Below are positions 42,407 through 51,706 of a stretch of 64,000 bases of DNA, piece by piece. The DNA is from Siccirubricoccus phaeus (GTDB taxonomy: Bacteria; Pseudomonadota; Alphaproteobacteria; Acetobacterales; Acetobacteraceae), in the NCBI RefSeq assembly GCF_008360935.1, contig NZ_SRXO01000022.1, forward strand, positions 1 through 64,000. Reading direction: 5' to 3'. The translations under genes and the position numbers were made by a program. Numbering within the stretch: the first letter of the stretch is position 1; each line of letters opens with the position of its first letter. The notes beneath the pieces are model-generated. The model was not told the origin of the DNA, did not search any database, and was given only the letters and a program-made list of their open reading frames with translations.

Positions 42407-45052
42407 TCATTCCGCTGCTTTCTCCTCCGCCGGCGGCCGGCCCGTCCGCCAGAGATGCGGCGCCATGACCTGGCGGGCGAGGTCGATGCCCATCTCCTCG
42501 AAACGGCGCTTGATCCGCCGCATCAGCTCGCGCTGCACCGGCCAGCGCTGGCTCGGCTCGGTCCGCACCCGGCCGCGGATCTGCACGCCGAGCTGGCCCA
42601 GGCTGTCCACGCCCCAGAGGTCGAAATCGTCGCGGATCGCCGTCTGCCACCGCGCCTCGCCGCGCATGCCGGTGACGATCTCCTTGATCGCCGTGCCGGC
42701 GACATCCGTATCCGTGTCGTAATCCACCAGGATGTCGATCATCGCGAAGGCGAAGTCCCGCGTGCTGTTGGTGACGGTGGTGACGGCGGAGAAGGGCACG
42801 ATGTGGATGGCGCCATCCCCGTCCCGCAGCTTGATGGAGCGGATGGAGAGGTGCTCCACCACCCCGCCCTTGCCGCCGACATTCACCACGTCGCCGACCG
42901 CGACGGCATCCTCCAGCAGCAGGAAGACGCCGGTGATGACGTCCCTGACCAGGGTCTGGGAGCCGAAGCCGATGGCCAGGCCGACCACGCCGGCGCCGGC
43001 CAGCAGCGGCGCGACATTGACCCCCACCTGGGACAGCGCGTTCAGCACGACGAAGACCAGGATCACCACGCCGACCACGGTGCGCAGCATGGGCAGCAGG
43101 GTGCGGACGCGCGCGCTGCGCACCGCCTGCACGTCCCGCGCCCGCACCAGCCGGCGCTGGATGGCGCTGTTCGCCATTTCCCACACCACCAGCGCCAGCG
43201 CCAGCGTGCCGCCGATGTTCAGCAGCGTCGCCAGCAGCCGGTGGCCGAGCGTGCCCTCCGCGAACCAGGCGAGGCTGCCGAGGCCCCAGACCTCCAGCAC
43301 CAGCACCAGGGCGATGGCGCCGAGCAGCAGCGAGGCGACGAGGCGGAGCGGCGGCACATAGGTCGCCGCCCGGGTGGGCAGGCCGGGCCAGCGCTTCGCC
43401 AGCTCGGGCGAAGGGTGCAGCAGCTTGCCGGTCAGCCGGCCGACGCCCTCGTCCAGCGCCTTGGCCAGGCCGATGACGAGCAGCGTCAGCAGCGTGCCGA
43501 TCAGCAGCCGCTCGAAGCCGTTCTCCAGCGCCAGCGCCCAGACCATCCAGGAGGCGACGAGCCAGAGGATGACCAGCACATGCCACACCTCGGCGAGCTG
43601 GTTGCGCAGGCCGCGCAGCGCGAGGCGGGAGCCGGAAGGCTCCTCCCCCGGCTCGATCGGCGCGGCGCGCAGCACGGCGGAAATCGGCTCCCGCTGCTGC
43701 AGCACGAGGCGGACGAGCATGAGGGAGATGACGAGGAGGGTGAGGTTGAGGATGGCGTCATAGGCCGACCAGGGCAGGCCGAAGAACAGCCCCGCCTCCG
43801 CCAGCGCGTAGCCGCCGACGCCGACCAGCATCAGCCGCCGGATCCACCGCAGCGCGGCGACCGCCAGCGCATCCGAGCACGGGATGAGCCGGAGATGGTT
43901 GGAGGCCGGGGAGAAGAGCATGCAGGCGAGCGCGAAGGCGCCGCGCGCCAGGATGTAGACATGCGCCAGCAGCAGCCCGACCAGCTTGGTGGTGGGCAGC
44001 GGGTTCACCAGGCCGAACAGCCCGTAGACCGCCATGGCGAAGGCGGCGATCGGCAGCAGGTCCAGGATCAGCCGGCCGATCAGCAGCGGCAGGCGGCGGA
44101 GGAAGCGCCAGCGGGCGTCGATGGCCGGCGCCAGCGCATCCAGCCGCGCCCGGGGGCGGGCGACGGCGCGGTTGACCGCCGCTTCCGCCACCAGGCCGAG
44201 GCCGAGCAGCAGGACGAGCTTCCAGGCGGCGTCCAGCAGCCTTCGCTGGGTCACCGGGTCCTGCGCCAGGGCGCCGATGGCGGCGAGCAGGCTGGGCAGG
44301 TCCGCCACCGTCCGCGCTGCCCGCAGCAGCGAATCCGAGAGGCCGGAGAGCCGGGTGGAGAGGGCGAGGAGAAGCTGGGCCCCGATGGTGTTCGGGGCCA
44401 TGATCGAATCCTCGGCCGGCGGCGTGGCCGCGGGGGCCGGCGTCGCCGGAGCGGGTGTGGGTGCGGGAGCCGCGGGGGCGGCCGCAGGCGCCGGCGCGGC
44501 CGCGCCCTGGGGGGCGGCGCCGCGGGCGGGCGCGCCGCCAGGGGCGCCGCCGGCAGGGGCCCCAGGAGCGGTGCCGGCAGCGGCGCTTTGGGGCGGCGCG
44601 GCCTCGGCCTCCGCCGCCGGGGCGGCGGGGCGGCCAGGGGCCGCGGGCGCGGCCGCCTGAGGGCCACCCTGAGGGGCAGCCTGAGGGGCAGCCGGCTGGG
44701 CGCCGGGCCGGGCAGCTCCCGGCGCCGGCGCCTGAACGCCGCCGCCCGGCGGCACCGCTTCCGCCTCCGCCCCTTCGCCAACCGCCGTGCCGCCGCGCGT
44801 CACCGGGGTCGGGGCCGGCGCCGGTGCCGCCGTGCCCTCCCCCACCGCCCCGGCCTGGGCGCGGCTGGCCGCCGCCAGGGCTTCCAGGGTGCGGAGGAAT
44901 TCCGCCCGCCTCCCTTCGTCCTCCAGCAGCGAGGTCAGGCGGTCGATATCCTCGGCCGTCAGGGTACCGGCCGGCCGGGCCGGCTGCGCCGCGGCCGGCA
45001 GCGCCCCGCAGAGCAGCGGCAGCAGGGTGAGGAGAAGGCGAAGCAGGGTCAT
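42407..45052 (-). CDS. Large mechanosensitive channel, MscS family, with a long low-complexity periplasmic region
   Basis: 881 residues. A signal peptide (LLRLLLTLLPLLCGALPAAA) leads into a short helical region, then ~150 residues of Ala/Pro/Gly/Gln low complexity (~60-215). Around 10 membrane helices follow. The C-terminal ~250 residues are MscS-like: pore helix GVVGLAIGFGSQTLVRDVIT, GVFLLLEDAVAVGDVVNVGG, then LSIRSIKLRDGDGAIHIVPF. This channel type relieves osmotic pressure. Relatives of this size (MscK/YbdG-like architecture) are common. It is a single gene that diverges from the AI-2E transporter. Confidence 0.9.
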   Translation of the reverse strand: MTLLRLLLTLLPLLCGALPAAAQPARPAGTLTAEDIDRLTSLLEDEGRRAEFLRTLEALAAASRAQAGAVGEGTAAPAPAPTPVTRGGTAVGEGAEAEAVPPGGGVQAPAPGAARPGAQPAAPQAAPQGGPQAAAPAAPGRPAAPAAEAEAAPPQSAAAGTAPGAPAGGAPGGAPARGAAPQGAAAPAPAAAPAAPAPTPAPATPAPAATPPAEDSIMAPNTIGAQLLLALSTRLSGLSDSLLRAARTVADLPSLLAAIGALAQDPVTQRRLLDAAWKLVLLLGLGLVAEAAVNRAVARPRARLDALAPAIDARWRFLRRLPLLIGRLILDLLPIAAFAMAVYGLFGLVNPLPTTKLVGLLLAHVYILARGAFALACMLFSPASNHLRLIPCSDALAVAALRWIRRLMLVGVGGYALAEAGLFFGLPWSAYDAILNLTLLVISLMLVRLVLQQREPISAVLRAAPIEPGEEPSGSRLALRGLRNQLAEVWHVLVILWLVASWMVWALALENGFERLLIGTLLTLLVIGLAKALDEGVGRLTGKLLHPSPELAKRWPGLPTRAATYVPPLRLVASLLLGAIALVLVLEVWGLGSLAWFAEGTLGHRLLATLLNIGGTLALALVVWEMANSAIQRRLVRARDVQAVRSARVRTLLPMLRTVVGVVILVFVVLNALSQVGVNVAPLLAGAGVVGLAIGFGSQTLVRDVITGVFLLLEDAVAVGDVVNVGGKGGVVEHLSIRSIKLRDGDGAIHIVPFSAVTTVTNSTRDFAFAMIDILVDYDTDTDVAGTAIKEIVTGMRGEARWQTAIRDDFDLWGVDSLGQLGVQIRGRVRTEPSQRWPVQRELMRRIKRRFEEMGIDLARQVMAPHLWRTGRPPAEEKAAE

Positions 45053-45226
45053 GGCCGCGGCAGCAACCCGATCGGCCCGTCCCGGTCAAGTCTCGGCTGG
45101 GTTCCAGCAACTTCCTGTGATCCGGCCGGCCCTCCCGCCCGCCGCCCCTGCCGGCACGAACCGCGGCATGCCGGCGGCGTTCCGAACCGGCGGCCGATCC
45201 CCGGCCGGGAGGCCGCCCGCCCCGCC

Positions 45227-47056
45227 ATGCCAGACCCCGCCCGCCCGCCACGCCGCGCCCTTACCGCCGGCCCCGCGGGGCCGACGCTGCCGCTGCTGCA
45301 GGGCGTCATCCTCACCGTCGCGGTGCTGTATTTCGCGCGGGAGCTGCTGATCCCCCTCGCCCTCGCGGTGCTGCTGGCCTTCGTGCTGGCGCCGCTGGTC
45401 CGGGCGCTGCGGCGCGTAGCGGTGCCGCGCATCGCCGCCGTCGTCCTGGTGGTGCTGGCCACCGTCGCGCTCCTCACCGGCCTCGCCACGCTGATCGGCG
45501 GCCAGGCGAGCAGCCTGGCGGAGAACCTGCCCCGCTACCAGGCGACGGTCGGGGAGAAGCTGGCCGGCCTCGGCGGCTGGGTCGGCAAGCTGCAGGCGCT
45601 GCTGGCGGAGCTCGGCCGCCACGCCGCGCCGCCCGCCCCGCTCTCCGGCCGCGGGGCGGAGCGGCCCATCCCGGTGGAGCTGCACAGCCCCGACCCCACC
45701 CCCTTCGACATGCTGCAGCGCCTGGCGGAGCCGCTGCTCGGCCCGCTGGCGACCGCCGGCATCGTCGTCATCCTGCTGATCTTCATCCTGCTCTACCGGG
45801 AGGATCTGCGGGACCGGCTGATCCGCCTGGCCGGGGCGCGGGACCTGCACCGCGCCATGGCGGCGATGGACGACGCGGCCTGGCGCCTCTCCCGCTTCTT
45901 CCTGGCCCAGACCGGGCTGAATGCCGGCTTCGGCGTCGCTATGGGCCTGGCGCTCTGGGGCATCGGCATCCCCAACCCGCTGCTCTGGGGCGTGGTGGCG
46001 GCGGCGATGCGCTTCATCCCCTTCATCGGCACCTTCATTGCCGTGGCCGGGCCGCTGGCGCTGGCGCTGGCGGTGGATCCGGGCTGGGGGATGCTCATCA
46101 CCGTCGCCATCCTCTTCGGGGTGGGCGAGGCCATGATGGGCCAGGTGTTCGAGCCGCTGGTCTTCGGCCATTCCACCGGCCTTTCCCCCATCGCCGTCAT
46201 CGCCGCGGCCAGTTTCTGGACCTGGCTCTGGGGGCCGGTGGGGCTGCTGCTCTCCGTGCCGCTGACCGTCTGCCTGGTGGTGCTGGGGCGGCATGTGGAA
46301 AGGCTGCAATTCCTCGAGGTGATGCTGGGCGACGATCCGCCTCTCGACCCGGAGGAGACCTTCTACCAGCGGGCCCTGGCCGGCGATGCGGATGCGCTGG
46401 CGGAGCAGGCGGAGCGCTGCCTGCGAGAGCGGCCGCTGGCCGCCTATCTGGACGAGGTGGCGCTGCCCGCCCTGGTGCTGGCGCAGGAGGATGCGGCGCA
46501 TGGCGCCCTGGCGCCGGACCGCCGGGCGGCGCTGGACCGCAGCCTCGGCCTGCTGGCGGAGGATCTGGCGGAGGAGGAGGACGAGGCGGATGCGCCGCCC
46601 CTGCCGGAGGCCTGGCAGGCGCCGGGGGCGGTGCTCTGCCTGCCCGGGCGCGGCCCCTTCGATGCCGAGGCGGCGATGCTGCTGGCCCTGGTGCTGACGC
46701 GGCGCGGCTTCGGCGTGCGGCTGGGCGGGGAGGCGGCGGAGGGTGCGCCGCCGCGCCTGGTCTGCCTCTGCCTGATGGAGGGTGGGGGCAGCGCGGCGGC
46801 GGCGCGCTACCTGCTGCGCCGGGCGCGGCGGCGGCTGCCGGGGGTGCCCTACCTGGTGCTGGCCTGGTCGCGGGAGGGGGAGGGCGCGCTGGCCGCGGCG
46901 CTGCGGGCGGAAAGCGGGCCGCCGCCGCTGCTGGCGCATCGGCTGGGGGCGGTGCTGGCGCAGGTGGTGGGGCTGGCCGGGCTGGCGCCCGCGGCGGGGG
47001 CGGTATCCCACGCCCCGGCGGAGGAACCGCCCGGGCTGGCGCCGGCGCCGGCGTGA
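45227..47056 (+). CDS. AI-2E family transporter with a C-terminal cytoplasmic extension
   Basis: 609 residues. The first ~360 are the AI-2E transporter (PF01594) membrane domain: VAVLYFARELLIPLALAVLL, AFVLAPLVRALRRV, FIPFIGTFIAVAGPLALALA and VFEPLVFGHSTGLSPIAVII-like motifs. The C-terminal ~230 residues are soluble and helical, starting EETFYQRALAGDADALAEQA. This extension recurs in the family in proteobacteria (recall). Despite the family name many members are sodium/proton antiporters or of unknown substrate. Start ATG 45227; a far longer open frame upstream is antisense to mscS and discounted. Confidence 0.88.
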   Translation: MPDPARPPRRALTAGPAGPTLPLLQGVILTVAVLYFARELLIPLALAVLLAFVLAPLVRALRRVAVPRIAAVVLVVLATVALLTGLATLIGGQASSLAENLPRYQATVGEKLAGLGGWVGKLQALLAELGRHAAPPAPLSGRGAERPIPVELHSPDPTPFDMLQRLAEPLLGPLATAGIVVILLIFILLYREDLRDRLIRLAGARDLHRAMAAMDDAAWRLSRFFLAQTGLNAGFGVAMGLALWGIGIPNPLLWGVVAAAMRFIPFIGTFIAVAGPLALALAVDPGWGMLITVAILFGVGEAMMGQVFEPLVFGHSTGLSPIAVIAAASFWTWLWGPVGLLLSVPLTVCLVVLGRHVERLQFLEVMLGDDPPLDPEETFYQRALAGDADALAEQAERCLRERPLAAYLDEVALPALVLAQEDAAHGALAPDRRAALDRSLGLLAEDLAEEEDEADAPPLPEAWQAPGAVLCLPGRGPFDAEAAMLLALVLTRRGFGVRLGGEAAEGAPPRLVCLCLMEGGGSAAAARYLLRRARRRLPGVPYLVLAWSREGEGALAAALRAESGPPPLLAHRLGAVLAQVVGLAGLAPAAGAVSHAPAEEPPGLAPAPA

Positions 47057-47099
47057 ACGGGCCGCGCCCCAGGGCACTGGCTTCGGAAGGCGCAAAATC

Positions 47100-47215
47100 G
47101 CCGGGGAAGATTGGGGGCTCCGCCCCCAAACCCCCGCCGGGGAGGGGACCCCTCCCCGGACCCCGGTGTGAGTCTTCGACCCGTGGGTTGCATTCGCCAA
47201 CCTGTGCCTAGGCTT
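47100..47215. repeat. Type C GC-rich mosaic repeat, copy 6, in the 47057-47411 gap
   Basis: TTGGGGGCTCCGCCCCCAA, GGGGAGGGGACCCCTCCCC, CCGGTGTGAGTC and CCGTGGGTTGCATTCGCCAA. It lies shortly after the transporter stop. The rest of the gap (47216-47411) has no gene. Confidence 0.75.
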
Positions 47216-47411
47216 TGATCGTTGCGGGACCAGACGCGGGCGAGAGCGCCAGCTTGCCCGGTGCCGCTCCCCCCGAAGGGCGACGAGCCGCCAAGTCTTT
47301 CGCGTGAAAGCCGGCCTGCCCTTCGGCAGGCGCGGAAAATCCGACAAGACAAAGACCGGCATCGCCCCCACTTCTCGGCCGGGAGCGGTTCGCGGCAAGC
47401 GGAGGGTGCAA

Positions 47412-48887
47412 ATGCGGGAATTCGATGCCATCATCATCGGCAGTGGCCAGGCGGGACCCTCGCTGGCGGTGCGCCTGGCGCAGACCGGCCGCCGCGTGGC
47501 GCTGGTGGAGCGGGAGGCGCTGGGCGGCACCTGCGTGAACACCGGCTGCACCCCCACCAAGACCATGGTGGCCAGCGCCGCCGCCGCGCAGATCGCCCGC
47601 CGCGCCGCGGAATACGGCGTGGTGCTGCCAGGGGGCGGCGATCCAGGCGGGGTGCGGGTGGATTTCGCCCGGGTGATGGCGCGGAAGGACGCGGTGGTGG
47701 CGGAATCCCGCCAGGGCCTCACCGCCTGGCTGCAGGGCACCGGGGGCCTCGAGGTCATCATGGGCCATGCCCGCTTCACCGCCCCGCATACGGTGGAGGT
47801 GGCAGGGGAGAAACTCGCCGCCCCCTGGATCATGCTGAATGTCGGCGGCCGGCCGGCCCTGCCGCCGGTGCCGGGGCTGGAGGGCGTGCCCGTCCTCACC
47901 AGCACCAGCATCCAGGCGCTGCGGACGCTGCCGGCGCATCTGCTGGTGCTGGGCGGCAGCTATATCGGCCTGGAATTCGCCCAGATGTTCCGCCGCTTCG
48001 GCTCGCGCGTCACGGTGCTGGAGGCCGCGCCGCATCTGCTGCCGCGGGAGGATGCCGACATCTCCGCCGCGATCGCCGACTTCCTCCGCGCCGAGGGGGT
48101 GGAGATCCTGACCGGCGCCACCGGCCTCGCCGCGGCGCCGGCGCCGGAGGGCGTGCGGCTGAGCCATGCCGGCGGCGAGCATCTCGGCAGCCACCTGCTG
48201 GTGGCGACCGGCCGGCGGCCCAATACCGACGAGCTGGGGCTGGACGCCGCCGGCGTGGCGCTGGATGCCCGCGGCTATGTCGTCGTGGATGACGGGCTGG
48301 CGACCAATGTCCCCGGCATCTGGGCGCTGGGCGATTGCAACGGCCGCGGCGCCTTCACCCACACCGCCTGGGACGATTACGAGATCCTCGCCGCCAACCT
48401 GCTGGACGGAGCGAAGCGCAGCCTGAAGGACCGGGTGATGGCCTATGCCCTGTTCACCGACCCGCCGCTCGGCCGCGTCGGGCTGACGGAGGCGGCGGCG
48501 CGGGCGGAAGGGCACCGCGTGCGCGTCGGCCTGCGGCCGATGCGCCGGGTGGCGCGGGCGCGGGAGAAGGGCGAGACGGCCGGGCTGATGAAGATCGTGG
48601 TCGATGCCGCGAGCGACGCCATCCTCGGCGCCGCCATATTGGGCCCGGGCGGGGACGAGGCGATCCATACGGTGGTGGCGCTGATGAAGGCCCGCGCCCC
48701 GGCGACGCTGCTGCGGGAGATGATGCCGATCCACCCGACGGTGGCGGAGCTGCTGCCCACCCTGGTGACGGAATTGGGCCCGGCGGACGCGCCGGACCCG
48801 GTGGACGAGGCGGTGGATGAAAGCTTCCCGGCGAGCGACCCGCCTTCGCATACGCCGGAATCGCGGATCGGGCGGCCGGGGCGGTAG
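47412..48887 (+). CDS. Mercuric-reductase-like FAD-dependent disulfide oxidoreductase with a C-terminal ESFPASDPPS tail
   Basis: 491 residues. FAD motif IIIGSGQAGPSLAVRLAQTG; redox disulfide Cys41/Cys46 in GGTCVNTGCTPTK; NAD motif LLVLGGSYIGLEFAQMFRRF; second FAD motif IWALGDCNGRGAFTH; dimerisation His-Glu in IHPTVAELLPTL. It lacks the C-terminal Cys pair of true MerA and any heavy-metal domain, so it is a MerA-like oxidoreductase of unknown substrate. The last ~30 residues (DPVDEAVDESFPASDPPS) are a short acidic motif that also occurs as stand-alone small proteins. ATG 47412 follows GGAGGGTGCAA. Confidence 0.88.
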   Translation: MREFDAIIIGSGQAGPSLAVRLAQTGRRVALVEREALGGTCVNTGCTPTKTMVASAAAAQIARRAAEYGVVLPGGGDPGGVRVDFARVMARKDAVVAESRQGLTAWLQGTGGLEVIMGHARFTAPHTVEVAGEKLAAPWIMLNVGGRPALPPVPGLEGVPVLTSTSIQALRTLPAHLLVLGGSYIGLEFAQMFRRFGSRVTVLEAAPHLLPREDADISAAIADFLRAEGVEILTGATGLAAAPAPEGVRLSHAGGEHLGSHLLVATGRRPNTDELGLDAAGVALDARGYVVVDDGLATNVPGIWALGDCNGRGAFTHTAWDDYEILAANLLDGAKRSLKDRVMAYALFTDPPLGRVGLTEAAARAEGHRVRVGLRPMRRVARAREKGETAGLMKIVVDAASDAILGAAILGPGGDEAIHTVVALMKARAPATLLREMMPIHPTVAELLPTLVTELGPADAPDPVDEAVDESFPASDPPSHTPESRIGRPGR

Positions 48888-49076
48888 GGGGCTCCGCCCC
48901 CGGACCCCGGCAGGGGCGCTGCCGAGGCCAGGACCTGGCCCCGGACCCCGGTGCGAGTTCTGCACCGGACGGTTCAACCTGCCGACTCATGGCGGGGTCC
49001 GGGGGGAAGCTCTTCCCCCCGGCGGAGGTGCAGGAGGCAGCGCCTCCTGCCGGGGTCCAGGGGCGGAGCCCCTGGC
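48886..49076. repeat. Type C GC-rich mosaic repeat, copy 7
   Basis: GGGGGCTCCGCCCCC, GGGGCCAGGACCTGGCCCC (as in copy 1), GGACGGTTCAACCTGCCGA, GGGGGGAAGCTCTTCCCCCC, GGAGGCAGCGCCTCC and CAGGGGCGGAGCCCCTGG. It separates the convergent flavoprotein and MFS genes. Confidence 0.8.
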
Positions 49077-50746
49077 TACAACCGCTGCAACGGCACCCGC
49101 ACCGCCAGGTAGCTTCCCAGCGCCAGCAGCGCGGCGGCGCCCAGGAAGGCCGCGCGGAAGCCCCAGCCCAGCGCCTCCCGCAGCGCCGTCCGCGCCCCGG
49201 GGTCCAGCGTCTCCAGCAGCCCCGGGCCTTCCCGCACCAGCCGGGTGAACAGCGCCGCCAGCGCGCCATCCGTCAGCGCCAGGGTCCCGAACAGCAGCGT
49301 CCCCAGCAGCGCCGTCGCGATGGCCGCGCCGAAGGTGCGGAAGAATTGCACGGAAGCCGCGGCCGCCCCCAGCCGGTGGTTGCCCCCGGCCATCTGCACC
49401 GTGATCTGCGTCACCGGGTAGGAACAGCCGATCCCCGCCGAGGCCAGGCCGAACAGCGCCGCCAGCCCCCAATCCCCCAGCACCGGCGCCAGTGCCGCGA
49501 TCAGCCCCAGCACCGCCGCCGCCACGCCCAGCCCACCGAAGGCGAAGGGCATGCCGATCCCCGTCCTTGTCATCAGCCAGCCGGCGGAAAGCCCCCCCGC
49601 CGCCCCGCCGGCGGAAAGCGGCAGCAGCAGCGCCCCCACCTCGGTCGGCGGCAGGCCGCGCACGCTTTGCAGATAGACAGGCAGGAAGGTCAGCAGCGCC
49701 ACCAGCGCGCCATGGGCGCAGGCCGTCAGCGTATTGGCGCGCCACACCGTGGCATCGGCCAGCAGCGGCAGGTGCAGCAGGGCGTCGGGCGCCTTGCCCT
49801 CCCACCGCAGCAGGGCGGCGAGGGCCACCGCGGCGCCCGCCAGCAGCAGCAGGGCGAAGGGCAGCGCCCCCCAATTCGCCTTCTGCACCTGGCCCAGCGC
49901 CAGCAGCCCCGGCGCGACGAAGGCGGCGAAGAGCAGCACCCCCGGCCAGTCGAAGCGGAAGCCGCCGCCATGATGCCCCGGCCGGCGAGGGATGCGCCGG
50001 GCCAGCGGCACCGTCGCCGCCATCACCGGCAGCAGCGCCCAGAACACCGAACGCCAGCCGAGATGCTGCGTCAGCCACCCGCCGGCGATCGGGCCGAGGC
50101 AGGAGGCGGTGGTGAAGGCGGCGACGATATAGGCCTGGAACCGCCCCCTTTCCCTGGGGGGCACCGCTTCCCCGATCAGCGCCATGGCCATGGTGGCGAG
50201 GCCGCCGCCGCCGAAGCCATGCACCAGCCGCCCCACCACCAGCACGCCGAAGGAGGGCGCCACGGCGCAGAGCGTGGATCCCGCCGCATTCACCGCCAGC
50301 GCCGCCAGCAGCAGGGGCTGCCGGCCGAACACGTCGCCCAGCCGGCCGAAGACCGGCGCCGCCACGGTGGCGGCGATGAGATAGGCGACGACGACCCAGG
50401 AGAGGCTTTCCACCGCGCCGAGATCGGCAGCGATGGCCGGCAGCGCCGTCGCCACGATGGTCTGGTCGATGGCCGAGAGGATGATGGCCGGCGCCACCCC
50501 GGGGAAGCTGCGGAAGAAGGCGGTGCGCAGTTCTGCCGGTGAAAATTGGAGCGGCTGGTTTGGACCTTCGCGGCCCGGGCCGCTGCGGTCATCGGGCGAA
50601 GCGGAAGTGGAGTGCGGCTGGTTCGGACCTTCGCGGCCCGGGCCGCTGCGGTCATCGGGCGAAGCGGAAGTGGAGTGCGGCCGATTCAGACCTCCGCGGC
50701 TTGCGCCGCTGCGGTCATCGGGCGCCGGGGGGATGGGGGCGTTCAC
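49076..50746 (-). CDS. MFS drug exporter, DHA2 (14-TM, EmrB/QacA) type, with an N-terminal repeat array
   Basis: 556 residues. The first ~65 residues are three copies of a ~21-residue unit (DDRSGPGREGPNQPHSTSAS) derived from a DNA repeat. The membrane domain begins at LDQT-like motif AIILSAIDQTIVATALPAIA, with SWVVVAYLIAATVAAPVFGR and LGDVFGRQPLL. GPIAGGWLTQHLGWRSVFW is motif C. About 14 helices. The start is GTG 50746, three bases after the accA stop, with no clear ribosome site, so it is probably coupled to accA. No ATG, GTG or TTG start lies between the repeat array and the first membrane helix, so the repeats are probably translated. Confidence 0.88.
   Translation of the reverse strand: MNAPIPPAPDDRSGASRGGLNRPHSTSASPDDRSGPGREGPNQPHSTSASPDDRSGPGREGPNQPLQFSPAELRTAFFRSFPGVAPAIILSAIDQTIVATALPAIAADLGAVESLSWVVVAYLIAATVAAPVFGRLGDVFGRQPLLLAALAVNAAGSTLCAVAPSFGVLVVGRLVHGFGGGGLATMAMALIGEAVPPRERGRFQAYIVAAFTTASCLGPIAGGWLTQHLGWRSVFWALLPVMAATVPLARRIPRRPGHHGGGFRFDWPGVLLFAAFVAPGLLALGQVQKANWGALPFALLLLAGAAVALAALLRWEGKAPDALLHLPLLADATVWRANTLTACAHGALVALLTFLPVYLQSVRGLPPTEVGALLLPLSAGGAAGGLSAGWLMTRTGIGMPFAFGGLGVAAAVLGLIAALAPVLGDWGLAALFGLASAGIGCSYPVTQITVQMAGGNHRLGAAAASVQFFRTFGAAIATALLGTLLFGTLALTDGALAALFTRLVREGPGLLETLDPGARTALREALGWGFRAAFLGAAALLALGSYLAVRVPLQRL
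50551..50723 (-). repeat. 63-bp tandem repeat array (three units) read in frame in the MFS N-terminus
   Basis: Units begin at 50551, 50614 and 50677, exactly 63 bases apart. The third is truncated and slightly diverged. Each contains a palindromic core GACC-TTCGCGGCCCGGGCCGCTGC-GGTC. The unit length is a multiple of three, so the frame is kept. The third unit matches 15407-15449 in prmA at about 40 of 43 positions. Confidence 0.9.
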
Positions 50747-50749
50747 CGG

Positions 50750-51706
50750 CTAGATCACGCTGTTCCGGCCCATCTCCAGGAATTTCTCCCGCCGCCGGGC
50801 GCGCAGCGTGGCGCCGTCCAGCGCCAGCAGCGGCTCCAGGCAGTCCCACACCCGGTTGCCGACGGCCGCCAGCGCTGTCTCCGGGTCGCGGTGGGCGCCG
50901 CCCAGCGGCTCCGGCACCACCGCATCCACCAGGTTGAGGCGGCGGAGATCCTCGGCGGTCAGCTTCAGCGCCTCGGCCGCGGTCGGCGCCTGGGCGGCGT
51001 CGCGCCAGAGGATGGAGGCACAGCCCTCGGGCGAGATGACGGAATAGATGCTGTGCTCCAGCATCAGCACCCGGTCCGCCGCGGCCAGCGCGATGGCGCC
51101 GCCGGAGCCGCCCTCGCCGATGATGGTCGCGACGAAGGGCACCGGCGCTTCCAGGCAGGCCTCGATGGAGCGCGCGATGGCTTCCGCCTGGCCGCGCGCC
51201 TCGGCCTCGATGCCCGGGAAGGCGCCGGCGGTGTCCACGAAGCTCAGGATGGGCAGGCCGAAGCGGCCGGCCAGCTCGATGATCCGCCGCGCCTTGCGGT
51301 AGCCTTCGGGCTTCGCCATGCCGAAATTGTGCAGGACGCGGGTTTCCGTGTCGCTGCCCTTCTCCGTCCCCAGCACGGCGACGGCGCGGCCGCGGAACCG
51401 CCCGAGGCCGCCCACCACCGCCGCGTCGTCGGCGAAGGCGCGGTCGCCGGCGAGCGGGGTCCACTCCTCGATATGGGCGCGGATGTAGTCCAGGCATTTC
51501 GGCCGGTCCGGATGGCGGGCGACCAGGGTCTTCTGCCAGGGGGTGAGCCTGGCATAGGTGGATTTCAGCAGGGCCTGCGCCTTGTCGCGCAGCTTCGCCA
51601 CCTCCTCCGCCACGTCGATGCCGCCGGCATCGGTGGTGCGGCGCAGCTCCTCGATCTTGCCTTCCAGCTCGGCGATAGGTTTTTCGAAATCGAGGAAGTG
51701 GCGCAT
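50750..51706 (-). CDS. accA: Acetyl-CoA carboxylase carboxyltransferase subunit alpha
   Basis: 318 residues. With AccD it transfers the carboxyl group from biotin to acetyl-CoA to make malonyl-CoA. Family sequence is clear: MRHFLDFEKPIAELEGKIEE, RHPDRPKCLDYI, FGMAKPEGYRKARRIIELAG, FVDTAGAFPGIEAEARGQAE, IGEGGSGGAIALAAADRVLM and SVISPEGCASILWRD. Normal length. The 3' neighbour MFS gene starts three bases on. Confidence 0.97.
   Translation of the reverse strand: MRHFLDFEKPIAELEGKIEELRRTTDAGGIDVAEEVAKLRDKAQALLKSTYARLTPWQKTLVARHPDRPKCLDYIRAHIEEWTPLAGDRAFADDAAVVGGLGRFRGRAVAVLGTEKGSDTETRVLHNFGMAKPEGYRKARRIIELAGRFGLPILSFVDTAGAFPGIEAEARGQAEAIARSIEACLEAPVPFVATIIGEGGSGGAIALAAADRVLMLEHSIYSVISPEGCASILWRDAAQAPTAAEALKLTAEDLRRLNLVDAVVPEPLGGAHRDPETALAAVGNRVWDCLEPLLALDGATLRARRREKFLEMGRNSVI

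Noticed and set aside
41804-47056. Single 1750-residue rightward frame
   Set aside because: It runs antisense through the MscS gene. Only the AI-2E transporter from 45227 has family motifs.
45227-47056. Quorum-sensing AI-2 exporter role
   Set aside because: The family name is historical. No lsr or luxS gene is near and many members have other functions.
47412-48887. True mercuric reductase (merA)
   Set aside because: No C-terminal vicinal Cys pair, no heavy-metal N-terminal domain and no mer genes nearby.
50551-50723. CRISPR array
   Set aside because: The units are contiguous 63-bp tandem copies without spacers and are read in frame.
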